Assembly: GCA_023434095.1 (NCBI GenBank)
Contig: JAEYTJ010000374.1
Location: forward strand, 1-10,938
Source of the DNA: Pseudomonadota bacterium
GTDB lineage: Bacteria > Pseudomonadota > Alphaproteobacteria > Rhizobiales > Xanthobacteraceae
Reading direction: 5' to 3'
Length of the DNA stretch: 10,938 bases
This document shows, in pieces, positions 1 to 6,315 of this stretch. The position numbers were made by a program, and so were the translations under genes. The notes beneath the pieces are model-generated. The model ran no database searches, was not told where the DNA came from, and worked only from the letters and a program-made list of their open reading frames with translations. Positions within the stretch are counted from its first letter, which is position 1. The number at the start of each line of letters is the position of its first letter.

Positions 1-1203
1 GCCCAGGCGCGGCGGCATGGAAGGCCGCCCGCCGCCCGGCCGCGCGCCCGCCGCCGCCGGGGCGCTGGTGCCGGTTATGACCGTCTCGCCCGGCTGAAGC
101 CCCTCGGTGACCTCGGTCTGGCTGCGGTTGGAGAGACCGGTCTTCACCGTGCGCTCCTGCGGTCCCTCGGGGGTCAGCACGCGCACGCTCTGGCTGCCGT
201 CGCGGGCGGTGCGGAGCGCCGGGGTCGGCACCAGCGGCACGCCCTTCGCCTCGCCGAGGCGAAAGAACACCTGCGCGGTCATGTCGGTCATCAGCATGAG
301 ATCGTCATTGGGCACGTCGATCAGCACGTTGTAGAGCACGACGTCGTTGACGATGGTCGGCGTCGGCTCGATCTGCCGCACCGTGCCGCGCCAGCGCCGC
401 TCCGGCAGGCCGAGCGTCGAGAAGGAGGCCGGCGTGCCTACCGTGATGCGGGGAATGTCGCCCTCCGCCACCTGCGCCGTCACCGTCATGGTCTGCAGGT
501 CGGCGATGCGCAGCACGATGGGAGCGGACTGGTTGGCGTTCAGCGTGCCGCCCTCGCGGGCGGTGATGGAGACAATGGTGCCGTCCATCGGCGCGTAGAT
601 CTTGGTGTAGCCGAGATTGGCGAGGTCGCCGTCCAGCGTCGCCTGCATCTGGGCGACCTGCGCCTTCAGCGCGTCGATCTTGGCCTCGCTGATGCGCTCG
701 GTCGCGTCGGCGGCGTCGGCGGCGTCCTTGCTGCCGGACTGGTTCTTCAGCAATTGCTGGGCGCGCTCGTTGCGCAGCCGGTCCAGCGTCAGCTGCGCCT
801 CGGCCTGGGCCAGCTGGGCGCGCAGATTGTCGAGGCTGGCGCGGTCGGCGGCGACGCGGGTCTGGTAGACGGTGGGGTCGATCTCGGCGAGCAGGTCGCC
901 CTTCTTCACGAGGTCGCCGACGTCGGGGCGGATGGTGCGCAGCTGGCCGGAGACCTGCGTGCCGACATCGACATAGGTCTTGGGCTGCATCTTGGCGATG
1001 GCGTTGACGCTGGTCTCGATGTCGCCGAGGGCGACCACGGCGGTCTGGAAGGCCGGCGCCGGTTCCGGCGTCTGGAGGCGGGCATAGGAGGCATAGCCGC
1101 CGCCCGCGAGCAGCAGCGCGGCGAGAAGCCACGGCCAGCGGCGGCGGCGCCTGCGGCGCGCCGTCTTCTCCCCCGTCCAGCCCTTCTCCGCCTTCTGCAA
1201 CAT
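1..1203 (-). CDS. macA: MacA-type periplasmic adaptor subunit of an ABC efflux pump (3' end cut by window edge)
   Basis: Membrane-fusion protein that would link an inner-membrane MacB-type ABC transporter to an outer-membrane TolC channel and export antibiotics, peptides or siderophores. The frame is open from an ATG at 1203 to base 1 (401 codons). Residues 16-22 are seven arginines, followed by a hydrophobic helix at about 23-40, giving an N-in inner-membrane anchor. The first lipoyl half holds QVSGQLRT and GDLVKKGDLLAEIDP (about 83-110). A long Gln/Ala-rich coiled-coil hairpin spans about 115-195. The second lipoyl half holds NLGYTKIYAPMDGTIVS and NANQSAP (about 196-228), the characteristic MacA wording. 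Beta-barrel and membrane-proximal domains follow. The visible end, a Gly/Pro/Arg-rich tail ending PPRLG, resembles the usual C-terminus, so only a few residues are probably missing, and macB would be expected next. A purine-rich GGACAGGA precedes the ATG. The substrate cannot be told from sequence. Confidence 0.9.
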   Translation of the reverse strand, partial: MLQKAEKGWTGEKTARRRRRRRWPWLLAALLLAGGGYASYARLQTPEPAPAFQTAVVALGDIETSVNAIAKMQPKTYVDVGTQVSGQLRTIRPDVGDLVKKGDLLAEIDPTVYQTRVAADRASLDNLRAQLAQAEAQLTLDRLRNERAQQLLKNQSGSKDAADAADATERISEAKIDALKAQVAQMQATLDGDLANLGYTKIYAPMDGTIVSITAREGGTLNANQSAPIVLRIADLQTMTVTAQVAEGDIPRITVGTPASFSTLGLPERRWRGTVRQIEPTPTIVNDVVLYNVLIDVPNDDLMLMTDMTAQVFFRLGEAKGVPLVPTPALRTARDGSQSVRVLTPEGPQERTVKTGLSNRSQTEVTEGLQPGETVITGTSAPAAAGARPGGGRPSMPPRLG

Positions 1204-1279
1204 CGCGCCGTCCTGTCCTATTCGCTCCAAGGCGTAAGGCTCAAGTCCCGGCAATCAAAGTGAATTCGCTGTAATAATG

Positions 1280-1303
1280 GCCTCCGGGCGCGACATTGGA
1301 GGC
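1280..1303 (-). terminator. weak hairpin downstream of the S49 peptidase/small-protein unit
   Basis: On the minus strand GCCTCC (1303-1298) and GGAGGC (1285-1280) form a 6-bp perfect inverted repeat with a 12-nt loop, about 30 nt after the stop of the 64-residue protein. It is followed by CATTATTAC, which is AT-rich but not a true T-tract. It could be a weak terminator separating this unit from macA. The long loop and poor T-run keep confidence low. Confidence 0.25.
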
Positions 1304-1334
1304 GTTCCAGCTGGGCTTCGCCGATCGCGCGCGT

Positions 1335-1529
1335 TCAGGAATCGCCCGGCCGGTACTCGCCGGTGGCGGGGTCGCGGCGCAGCGTTGCGCGGGCGTCGAG
1401 CGCGCCGGCCTTCTCGGCCCGGCGCTGGGCGTCGAGCTCGGCATTCACCCGGCGCGATTCACGCGTCAGCACCTTGACCAGGGCGGCGGTGCCGAGCGCA
1501 CCGAGGGCGAGAATGAAGACGGGCGGCAT
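1335..1529 (-). CDS. Small single-helix membrane protein (64 aa), unknown function
   Basis: The protein starts MPPVFILALGALGTAALVKVL and then becomes highly charged (LTRESRRVNAELDAQRRAEK), ending TGEYRPGDS. Residues 3-20 form one hydrophobic helix. Residues 22-45 look like an amphipathic or coiled-coil helix rich in Arg and Glu, and the rest is polar. It lies 34 nt downstream of the S49 peptidase stop in the same orientation, so it is probably co-transcribed. I chose the ATG at 1529 because it opens exactly on the hydrophobic helix and the sequence upstream of it has no protein-like character. There is no clear Shine-Dalgarno sequence. I recall small proteins of this kind next to S49 peptidases in related alphaproteobacteria, but I know of no assigned function. 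One possibility is a membrane anchor or partner for the peptidase. Confidence 0.65.
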   Translation of the reverse strand: MPPVFILALGALGTAALVKVLTRESRRVNAELDAQRRAEKAGALDARATLRRDPATGEYRPGDS

Positions 1530-1563
1530 GGGGCGGTTCCGGTCGCGGAAGGAGGCAGGGGCG

Positions 1564-2481
1564 TCAGAGCCCGAAGCGGGCCCATAATGCCCGCTCCTCT
1601 GCGGCGGAAATGAGGGCCTGCGCGGCCCCGGCGCCGATCTCGGCCGCCGCTCCTTCACCCGACGTCGCCGCCAGCGAGGCCGCCACGCCGACGCCGGGGG
1701 TGCGGCGGCCGAAAAGCCCGGGCTTCACCTCGATCAGCGGGGTGCGGACGGTCTCGCCATAGCGGGCGCGCAGAAAGCCGCGCAGATCGCCGATCGCATC
1801 GACGAGGCCCAATTCCTGGGCCTGCGGCGCCGCCCAGAACTCGCCGGAGAACAGCGTCTCGTCGTCGCCGGAGAGCACGTCGCCGCGCCGGGCCTTCACC
1901 AGCGCCACGAACGCGGCGTGGATCTCCTGCTGCAGCGCCTTCAGCCGCTCGACATCCTCCGGCTTCTCCGGCTGGAACGGATCGAGCATCACCTTGCGGG
2001 TGCCGGCGGTGTAGACGCGGCGCTCGATGCCGAGCTTCTCCAGCGCGGCGGGAAAGCCGAAGCCGGCGCTGACCACGCCGATGGAGCCGACAATGGAGAA
2101 ATCGTCGGCGACGATCTCGTCCGCCGCGCAGGCCAGCATGTAGCCGCCCGAGGCCGCGACATCCTCGACGAAAGCGATCACCGGCAGCTGCTTCTCCACC
2201 GCCAGCGCGCGGATGCGCTTGAAGACGAGGTGCGATTGCGTCGGCGCGCCGCCGGGCGAATTGATCAGCAGCGCCACGGCCTTCGCGCCCTTCACCGCAA
2301 AGGCGCGCTCCAGCGCCCGCGCGGTGTTGGCGAAGGTGATGCCCGGGCGGAAGGGGCTCGCCATGCCGATCGCCCCGGTGAGCCGGACCACCGGCACCAC
2401 GGGGGTTCCCCCGCGCAGCTTCGCGGGAAGGAACGGATCGAGACGGCGGCGGAAGTCGGTCAGCAGCGATGATGTAGCCAT
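1564..2481 (-). CDS. S49 family serine peptidase (SppA/SohB-like), 305 aa
   Basis: This is a peptidase of the signal-peptide-peptidase A / SohB family, which degrades cleaved signal peptides and membrane-associated fragments. The crotonase-like core is clear: VVRLTGAIG (about 31-39), LLINSPGGAP (71-80, oxyanion/SPGG loop), VAASGGYMLACAADEI (108-123) carrying the likely nucleophile Ser111, and VGSIGVVSAGFG (131-142). Lys163 in YTAGTRKVMLDPF fits the general base. The 52-residue Ser-Lys spacing equals the Ser147/Lys199 spacing I recall for Bacillus subtilis SppA. The length fits the short single-domain form rather than the duplicated E. coli protein. Unusually, the N-terminus (MATSSLLTDFRRRLDPFLP) shows no signal peptide or membrane helix. 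The ATG at 2481 has no Shine-Dalgarno sequence and sits directly behind a promoter-like -10 element. It is followed closely by the gene for a one-helix membrane protein. Confidence 0.9.
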   Translation of the reverse strand: MATSSLLTDFRRRLDPFLPAKLRGGTPVVPVVRLTGAIGMASPFRPGITFANTARALERAFAVKGAKAVALLINSPGGAPTQSHLVFKRIRALAVEKQLPVIAFVEDVAASGGYMLACAADEIVADDFSIVGSIGVVSAGFGFPAALEKLGIERRVYTAGTRKVMLDPFQPEKPEDVERLKALQQEIHAAFVALVKARRGDVLSGDDETLFSGEFWAAPQAQELGLVDAIGDLRGFLRARYGETVRTPLIEVKPGLFGRRTPGVGVAASLAATSGEGAAAEIGAGAAQALISAAEERALWARFGL

Positions 2482-2487
2482 GGACTA

Positions 2488-2516
2488 GAAATAGGGTGCG
2501 TTTGCGCTTTGCTCAA
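2488..2516 (-). promoter_or_regulatory. Putative promoter placing the transcript start on the S49 peptidase ATG
   Basis: Reading the minus strand, TTGAGC (2516-2511) and TATTTC (2493-2488) are separated by exactly 17 nt, and TAGTCC (6 nt) then leads to the ATG at 2481. Transcription starting about 7 nt after the -10 box would begin at the start codon. The -35 matches the sigma-70 consensus at 4 of 6 positions and the -10 at 3 of 6, so the boxes alone are weak. Spacing and local AT-richness in a GC-rich setting are the main support. Confidence 0.35.
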
Positions 2517-2535
2517 TGTCCGCGCGCGCATGCCG

Positions 2536-2550
2536 CTGACGCAGCGTCAG
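2536..2550. repeat. Perfect palindrome at the methyltransferase stop codon
   Basis: CTGACGC (2536-2542), one central A, then GCGTCAG (2544-2550) form a perfect 7+7 palindrome. It covers the TGA stop of the methyltransferase (2549-2547) and lies 20 bp upstream of the putative -35 box of the S49 peptidase promoter. With a one-base centre it is more likely to be a protein-binding site than an RNA hairpin, and no T-tract follows. It may also be chance. Confidence 0.3.
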
Positions 2551-3344
2551 TCCGGCCCGATGGCACCGCCTGCGCGGAGCACCTCTTCGGCCACCGCGCT
2601 CGGCCGGCCGGCGGCGTCCGCAAGCGCCAGGCCCGGCAGAAAGGCGGGAGGCGTGCGTCGGCCCTTCACCGCCCCGATCAGCAGCCTGTGCGCCGGCGCG
2701 CCGGGGGCAGGGTGCACGGGCCGGATCGTCACGGCACCGAAACGCCCTGCCAGCCCTTGCAGCAGCGTCGCGATAGCCTCGGGGCGGTGGATGAGGGCCA
2801 GCCGCCCGCCCGGGATCAGCAGACGCTCGGCCGCGCGCAGCCAGGTCTCCATGTCGGCATCCGCGACGGCATGGGCCAGCGCCCGCCCGGCATGGGGCGA
2901 GAGGCGGTGGCGGGAGGGATCGTTGAAGGGCGGGTTCATCAGCACGAGATCGGCCGCACGGGCGGGCGGCCTGTCGGGCCCGGACGGGCGCCCGAGCGTC
3001 GCGACATCGGCGCACGCCACCCGCACCCGACCGCCAAGGTCCGGCACCTGACGGGCGGCATTGCGCGCGGCCAGCCCCGCGAGGTCCGGCACAATCTCGA
3101 CCAGCGTCACCTCCGCCGTCGGCACCCGTACGGCATAGGCGAGGCCGGCGGCGCCGACCCCGGCGCCGAGATCGACCGCGCGTTCGGCCGGCGGGGCGCT
3201 GGCCGCCAGCAGGACCGCGTCATGGCCGGCGCGATGGCCGCTCTGCGGCTGCAGCAGGCGCAGGCGCCCGCCCAGAAAGGCGTCGTCGGTGAGGGCATCG
3301 TCGGGCACCGGCGCGGTGGCCGCTCCGCACGTCCCGGCGCTCAT
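2547..3344 (-). CDS. TrmN6-like SAM-dependent N6-adenine methyltransferase, 265 aa
   Basis: Class I (Rossmann-fold) methyltransferase resembling tRNA1(Val) A37 N6-methyltransferase (TrmN6/YfiC) of E. coli. An early segment LRLLQPQSGHRAGHDAVLLA (about 28-47) matches the family's Q-x-x-x-G-(Y/H)-R-x-(G/S)-x-D-A-x-L-L-A pattern. Motif I is DLGAGVGAAGLAYA (58-71), motif II is LVEI (81-84), and the acidic pair in ACADVATL is at about 110-117. The catalytic NPPF (137-140) in LVLMNPPFND is the signature of N6-adenine and N5-glutamine methyltransferases. HAGRALAHA after it is typical of TrmN6 relatives. The substrate in this lineage is not proven; tRNA is inferred from family. The ATG at 3344 overlaps the TGA of the DUF2007 gene (ATGA), which strongly suggests translational coupling and explains the missing Shine-Dalgarno sequence. 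Confidence 0.88.
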   Translation of the reverse strand: MSAGTCGAATAPVPDDALTDDAFLGGRLRLLQPQSGHRAGHDAVLLAASAPPAERAVDLGAGVGAAGLAYAVRVPTAEVTLVEIVPDLAGLAARNAARQVPDLGGRVRVACADVATLGRPSGPDRPPARAADLVLMNPPFNDPSRHRLSPHAGRALAHAVADADMETWLRAAERLLIPGGRLALIHRPEAIATLLQGLAGRFGAVTIRPVHPAPGAPAHRLLIGAVKGRRTPPAFLPGLALADAAGRPSAVAEEVLRAGGAIGPD

Positions 3345-3565
3345 GAATCGACGAGCGCGGCGCCGAAGCCGGCGCCTTCCAGCAGCGCCCGCGCCTCGTT
3401 CTCCCGGTCCTCCTCCACCAGCAGCCGGCGCGGCAGCAGGCCGATCGAGCCCTCCATCACGCTCATATGCTGATCGAGCACGAGATGGCCGATCCCCGCG
3501 CTGTCGAGCAGGGCGGCGATGGCGGAGAGGAGGACGACGTCGTTGGTCCGCAGGAGTTCACGCAT
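3341..3565 (-). CDS. DUF2007 domain protein, 74 aa
   Basis: Small soluble protein matching the DUF2007 (putative prokaryotic signal-transducing) family. It starts MRELLRTNDVVLLSAIAALL, where a DxVxxSxIxxLLxxxGI pattern is typical, continues LDSAGIGHLVLDQHMSVMEGSIG and ends with a DRENEARALLEGAG helix. The family forms a ferredoxin-like beta-alpha-beta-beta-alpha-beta fold and often sits beside enzymes, but its biochemical role is not established to my knowledge. The stop codon overlaps the start of the methyltransferase (ATGA), so the two proteins are probably made in a fixed ratio and may work together. There is no convincing Shine-Dalgarno sequence. The ATG lies 5 nt after a -10-like element, suggesting a leaderless or near-leaderless message. 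Confidence 0.85.
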   Translation of the reverse strand: MRELLRTNDVVLLSAIAALLDSAGIGHLVLDQHMSVMEGSIGLLPRRLLVEEDRENEARALLEGAGFGAALVDS

Positions 3566-3570
3566 CGCCT

Positions 3571-3600
3571 ATATGAGGCAGCAAGCCGCGCGCCTGGCAA
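3571..3600 (-). promoter_or_regulatory. Putative promoter immediately upstream of the DUF2007 gene
   Basis: On the minus strand TTGCCA (3600-3595, 5 of 6 to TTGACA) is followed after 18 nt by TCATAT (3576-3571); the overlapping CATATA is an alternative -10. AGGCG then leads to the ATG at 3565. The predicted transcript would start at or within a base or two of the ATG. The gap between this gene and the upstream rhamnan synthesis F gene is only 57 nt, which leaves little room for another promoter. Confidence 0.4.
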
Positions 3601-3622
3601 GGCGGCCACCCCGCAGGGCGCC

Positions 3623-4678
3623 TCAGCGCCGCATCTCGGCGCGCACTGCCGGCTCGAAATCCGCGTCGAGGCCGAGGCGGACGAGTTCCTGGTACTGGAT
3701 GGTGAGCTTGCGCTTCAGGGCGGGGAAGCCGAGCTCCAGCACGAATTCGGGGTGCATCATCGGAAAGGAGGCGAAGAGCCGCTTGCGGCGGATCGGGCGC
3801 GCCAGCGCGTCGCGGATGCGCAGCGGCGACCAGCCCTTGTCGATCAGCGGCCGGAGCATGGCCGCGTCCTTGGGGTTCAGCCGGCACTGATAGGCGAAGA
3901 TGCGGGCGAGCTTGTCCGGGTCGTCCAGCGCCAGCAGCCGCTCGATCACCGTGCGCCAGTGGACGAGCGCGCCCAGCGTGTAGCCCCGTCGGGCGAAATG
4001 GCGCGAGAGGCCGCGCTCCAGCCGGCGGACCACCAGGTGCTTGTTGTCGATCAGCGGCATGTCGCGCCAGAAGGCGATGAAATCCTCGCTCGCCAGCAGC
4101 CGCGGCGAGAAGCGCAGGAAATAGGACTGCACATATTCCCGGCTCACGCCCAGCCGGGGCACGCCGTTGAGCAGGAAGCCGAAAATATCCTCCGGCGCCG
4201 CCCGGCAGCGCTCCAGCGCATCGCAGTCGGGGCGCAGCGGAAACCACAGGCTGTCGTTCATCACCACGAGCAGGCGCGGCCGCACGCCCCGCTCGAACAG
4301 GGTGAGGATGCCCTCACGGAAGCCGCCGAAATCGTAGCCGATATTGGGCCGCTCGATCACCAGATGCGTGTCGAGCGCCAGCCGCGCGCGGTCCTCCTCG
4401 CGCAGCGGGGCGTTCGACACGACGACGCAGGCGAGGCCGTTGCGGGCGAAATGGGCGAGGGTGGCGAGGGTGGAGGCGGGAATGCCGTCGCGGGGGAAGA
4501 TCACCAGAATGGCGATTTCGTCGCCGACCGACTGCTTCCCCAACGTAATCTTGACGCTCTCGCGACGGCGGGCGTCGTATTCGCGCCGGCGCACGGCCCC
4601 GAGAAACATCCACGGGGCGCTCCGCAGCTTGGCGCGCCAGCGGCCAAGCTCCTTCCGGACTTTCGAAAACAAGGCCAA
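3623..4678 (-). CDS. Rhamnan synthesis F (RgpF) family protein, about 351 aa, start uncertain
   Basis: Family named for streptococcal RgpF, involved in rhamnose-glucose polysaccharide synthesis. Members sit in O-antigen and exopolysaccharide systems and are taken to be glycosyltransferase-like. Diagnostic motifs are ERPNIGYDFGGFREGI and VVMNDSLWFPL (about residues 109-148 from the chosen start). After these come HLVVRRLERGLSRHFARRGY and a C-terminal part with HPEFVLELGFPALKRKL. No membrane helix is evident. The N-terminal LFSKVRKELGRWRAKLRSAPWMFLGAVRRREYD looks genuine, but no ATG precedes it nearby. TTG at 4678 is my choice; TTG at 4696 or 4672 and an internal ATG at 4609 are alternatives. 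An ATG at 4840 would add about 54 residues of unlikely sequence containing the strong inverted repeat. It stands alone, without other polysaccharide genes, so its polymer is unknown. Confidence 0.75.
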   Translation of the reverse strand: MALFSKVRKELGRWRAKLRSAPWMFLGAVRRREYDARRRESVKITLGKQSVGDEIAILVIFPRDGIPASTLATLAHFARNGLACVVVSNAPLREEDRARLALDTHLVIERPNIGYDFGGFREGILTLFERGVRPRLLVVMNDSLWFPLRPDCDALERCRAAPEDIFGFLLNGVPRLGVSREYVQSYFLRFSPRLLASEDFIAFWRDMPLIDNKHLVVRRLERGLSRHFARRGYTLGALVHWRTVIERLLALDDPDKLARIFAYQCRLNPKDAAMLRPLIDKGWSPLRIRDALARPIRRKRLFASFPMMHPEFVLELGFPALKRKLTIQYQELVRLGLDADFEPAVRAEMRR

Positions 4679-4775
4679 GTCCGGGACCCCAAGCAAAACG
4701 ACGGATGACGATTTCTGGCAAATCGGCGTTAGCTTCGCAACAGCGGGTCGCGCCCTCTCCCCATCCCGGCGACAG

Positions 4776-4810
4776 GCGGGGCCGGTTTCCAAGCCCCGTG
4801 CCGGCCCCGC
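4776..4810. repeat. Perfect 10-bp inverted repeat in the divergent intergenic region
   Basis: GCGGGGCCGG (4776-4785) and CCGGCCCCGC (4801-4810) are perfect reverse complements separated by 15 nt. The hairpin would be very stable in RNA of either strand, but no T-tract follows on either side, so it is not a standard terminator. It lies between the divergent rhamnan synthesis F and polyprenyl synthase genes, about 100 bp upstream of the former's chosen start and about 125 bp upstream of the latter's. It could be an operator or a 5'-UTR structure. GC-rich background makes such repeats more likely by chance. The rest of 4679-4934 shows only a weak possible plus-strand promoter (TTTCGC at 4848-4853, TATGAG at 4871-4876). 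Confidence 0.4.
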
Positions 4811-4934
4811 ACCGCCGCGTGGGGCGCCTCCGGGGAGCACGAAAACTTTCGCCTTGCGGCGGGGTAAGCTATGAGAGCCCGTCGGGTCGCGCGTGAACCG
4901 GCGCTCGCCGTCGCAACTGCTGAGGGAGCCCCCT

Positions 4935-5954
4935 TTGTCCGTCGCCTACTCCTTCACTCCCGCCGTGACACCGACCGAAGCCCCGCTGGAGGGCATCGTC
5001 GCGCTTGTGCGTTCCGACATGGACCGCGTGAACGCGCTGATCCTGTCGCGCACCGGCTCCGACGTGGCGATGATTCCGGAGGTGGCCCAGCACCTGATCT
5101 CGTCCGGCGGCAAGCGCCTGCGCCCCATGCTCACCCTCGCGACGGGGGCCCTCTCCGGCTATGAGGGCGAGGGCACGGTGAAGCTCGCGGCCTCGGTCGA
5201 GTTCATGCACACGGCGACGCTCCTGCACGACGACGTGGTCGACGACAGCGAGATGCGCCGGGGCAAGCTCGCCGCCCGCATGCTGTGGGGCAACGAGGCG
5301 AGCGTGCTGGTCGGCGACTTCCTGCTCGGCCAGGCCTTCCGCATGATGATCGAGGTCGGCAACATGCGGGCGCTCGACATCCTCTCCACCGCCGCCGTGG
5401 TCATCGCCGAGGGCGAGGTCGCCCAGCTCGCCGCCGCCAAGAACATCGGCACCGACGAGGAGGCCTATCTCGCGGTGATTCGCGGCAAGACCGCGGAGCT
5501 GTTCGCCGCCGCCTGCGAGGTCGGGCCGGTGCTGGCGGGCCGCACGCCGGAGGAGCAGGCCGCCTGCCGCGCCTATGGCATGAATCTGGGCATCGCCTTC
5601 CAGCTGGTCGACGACGCGCTGGACTATGGCGGCTCGCAGGCCGATCTCGGCAAGAATGTCGGCGACGATTTCCGCGAGGGCAAGATCACGCTGCCCATCG
5701 TGCTGGCGGTGCGCAGCGGTGACGAGGCGGAGCGGGAATTCTGGCGCCGCTGTCTGGAGCGTGGCGAGATCGGCGAGGGCGACCTCGAACGGGCTCTGGC
5801 GCTGCTGGTGCGCCACGGCGCCATCGCCGAGACGGTGGAGCGCGCCCGCGCCTATGGCGCGGCGGCCAAGCAGGCGCTCGATGCCTTTCCTCCCGGCCCG
5901 GCCCGGGATGCCCTGCTCGATGTGGTCGATTTCTGCGTCGCCCGCGTGCGCTGA
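4935..5954 (+). CDS. ispB: Long-chain polyprenyl (octa-/decaprenyl) diphosphate synthase
   Basis: Trans-prenyltransferase that condenses isopentenyl diphosphate units onto an allylic primer to make the ubiquinone side chain; in alphaproteobacteria usually the decaprenyl (CoQ10) form, also called ddsA. Counting from the TTG at 4935 (339 aa), the GGKRLRP substrate-binding motif is at about 58-64. The first Asp-rich motif is LLHDDVVDD (Asp99-Asp104), the second QLVDDALDYGG (Asp226-Asp230), and GKNVGDDFREGKITLP follows. Small residues before the first Asp-rich motif (HTATLLHDD) fit a long-chain product. I prefer the TTG because GAGGGAG ends 6 nt before it. An in-frame GTG at 4893 gives 353 aa but has no Shine-Dalgarno sequence and adds a non-conserved MNRRSPSQLL start. 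The gene is divergent from the rhamnan synthesis F gene and convergent with ynfA, with only 15 nt between stops. Confidence 0.93.
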   Translation: MSVAYSFTPAVTPTEAPLEGIVALVRSDMDRVNALILSRTGSDVAMIPEVAQHLISSGGKRLRPMLTLATGALSGYEGEGTVKLAASVEFMHTATLLHDDVVDDSEMRRGKLAARMLWGNEASVLVGDFLLGQAFRMMIEVGNMRALDILSTAAVVIAEGEVAQLAAAKNIGTDEEAYLAVIRGKTAELFAAACEVGPVLAGRTPEEQAACRAYGMNLGIAFQLVDDALDYGGSQADLGKNVGDDFREGKITLPIVLAVRSGDEAEREFWRRCLERGEIGEGDLERALALLVRHGAIAETVERARAYGAAAKQALDAFPPGPARDALLDVVDFCVARVR

Positions 5955-5969
5955 GCCCAGGCGCGCCCC

Positions 5970-6293
5970 TTATCCGCGCGGCGCGAACACGATGATCGCC
6001 GCGCCGGCGAGGCAGACCGCCCCGCCCATCAGGTCCCAGCGGTCGGGACGGAAACCCTCGACCGCCCACAGCCAGACCAGCGACGCCGCGACATAGACGC
6101 CGCCATAGGCGGCGAAGGCCCGGCCGGCGGCGGCGGCCTCGATCTGCGTCAGCGCGGCACCGAAGGCGAGCAGGCTGAGCCCGCCCGGCACCAGCCACAG
6201 CGCGTTCGCGCCGTTGCGCACGACGATCCAGAAGGCGAAGCAGCCGGCGATCTCGAAGAAGGCGGCGGCGGCGAAGAACAGGGTGGTGCGCAT
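5970..6293 (-). CDS. ynfA: YnfA-family (UPF0060) small membrane protein, 107 aa
   Basis: The inner-membrane protein has four predicted hydrophobic helices (about 3-25, 31-50, 60-77 and 87-104) joined by very short loops. The wording matches the UPF0060/YnfA family: FFEIAGCFAFW, GRAFAAYGGVYVAASLVWLW, EGFRPDRWDLMGG and a C-terminal IIVFAPRG. The family resembles small multidrug resistance (SMR) pumps, and E. coli-type YnfA has been linked to drug and dye efflux, but the substrate here is unknown. The ATG at 6293 is preceded by GGGAG at a normal distance. The start lies 22 nt downstream of the ispE stop in the same direction, so the two are probably one operon. It is convergent with the polyprenyl synthase and has no terminator visible between them. 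Confidence 0.92.
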   Translation of the reverse strand: MRTTLFFAAAAFFEIAGCFAFWIVVRNGANALWLVPGGLSLLAFGAALTQIEAAAAGRAFAAYGGVYVAASLVWLWAVEGFRPDRWDLMGGAVCLAGAAIIVFAPRG

Positions 6294-6315
6294 CGTCGCT
6301 CCCGGGTTTCGCGGT

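Noticed and set aside
1204..1279. A promoter for macA in the AT-richer stretch around 1250-1279
   Set aside because: TTGATT and nearby AT-rich sequence are present on the minus strand, but no -10 box lies at 16-19 nt spacing.
3467..4708. A 413-residue open frame on the plus strand opposite the rhamnan synthesis F, DUF2007 and intergenic sequence
   Set aside because: Its composition is rich in Arg, Glu, Gln, His and Ala with no recognisable domain. The opposite strand carries clear protein families, so it is a GC-bias shadow.
4871..5164. A 97-residue frame beginning with ATG at 4871, overlapping the start of the polyprenyl synthase
   Set aside because: It runs out of frame through conserved prenyltransferase sequence, has no recognisable domain and no Shine-Dalgarno sequence.
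4869..5816. A 315-residue open frame antisense to the polyprenyl synthase
   Set aside because: It mirrors the codon structure of a well-conserved enzyme and shows no motif or plausible ribosome-binding site.
5955..5969. Possible bidirectional terminator between the convergent polyprenyl synthase and ynfA genes
   Set aside because: The gap is only 15 nt and contains just a short GGCGCGCC-type palindrome with no T-tract. Any terminator would have to lie inside the coding regions, and I did not find one.
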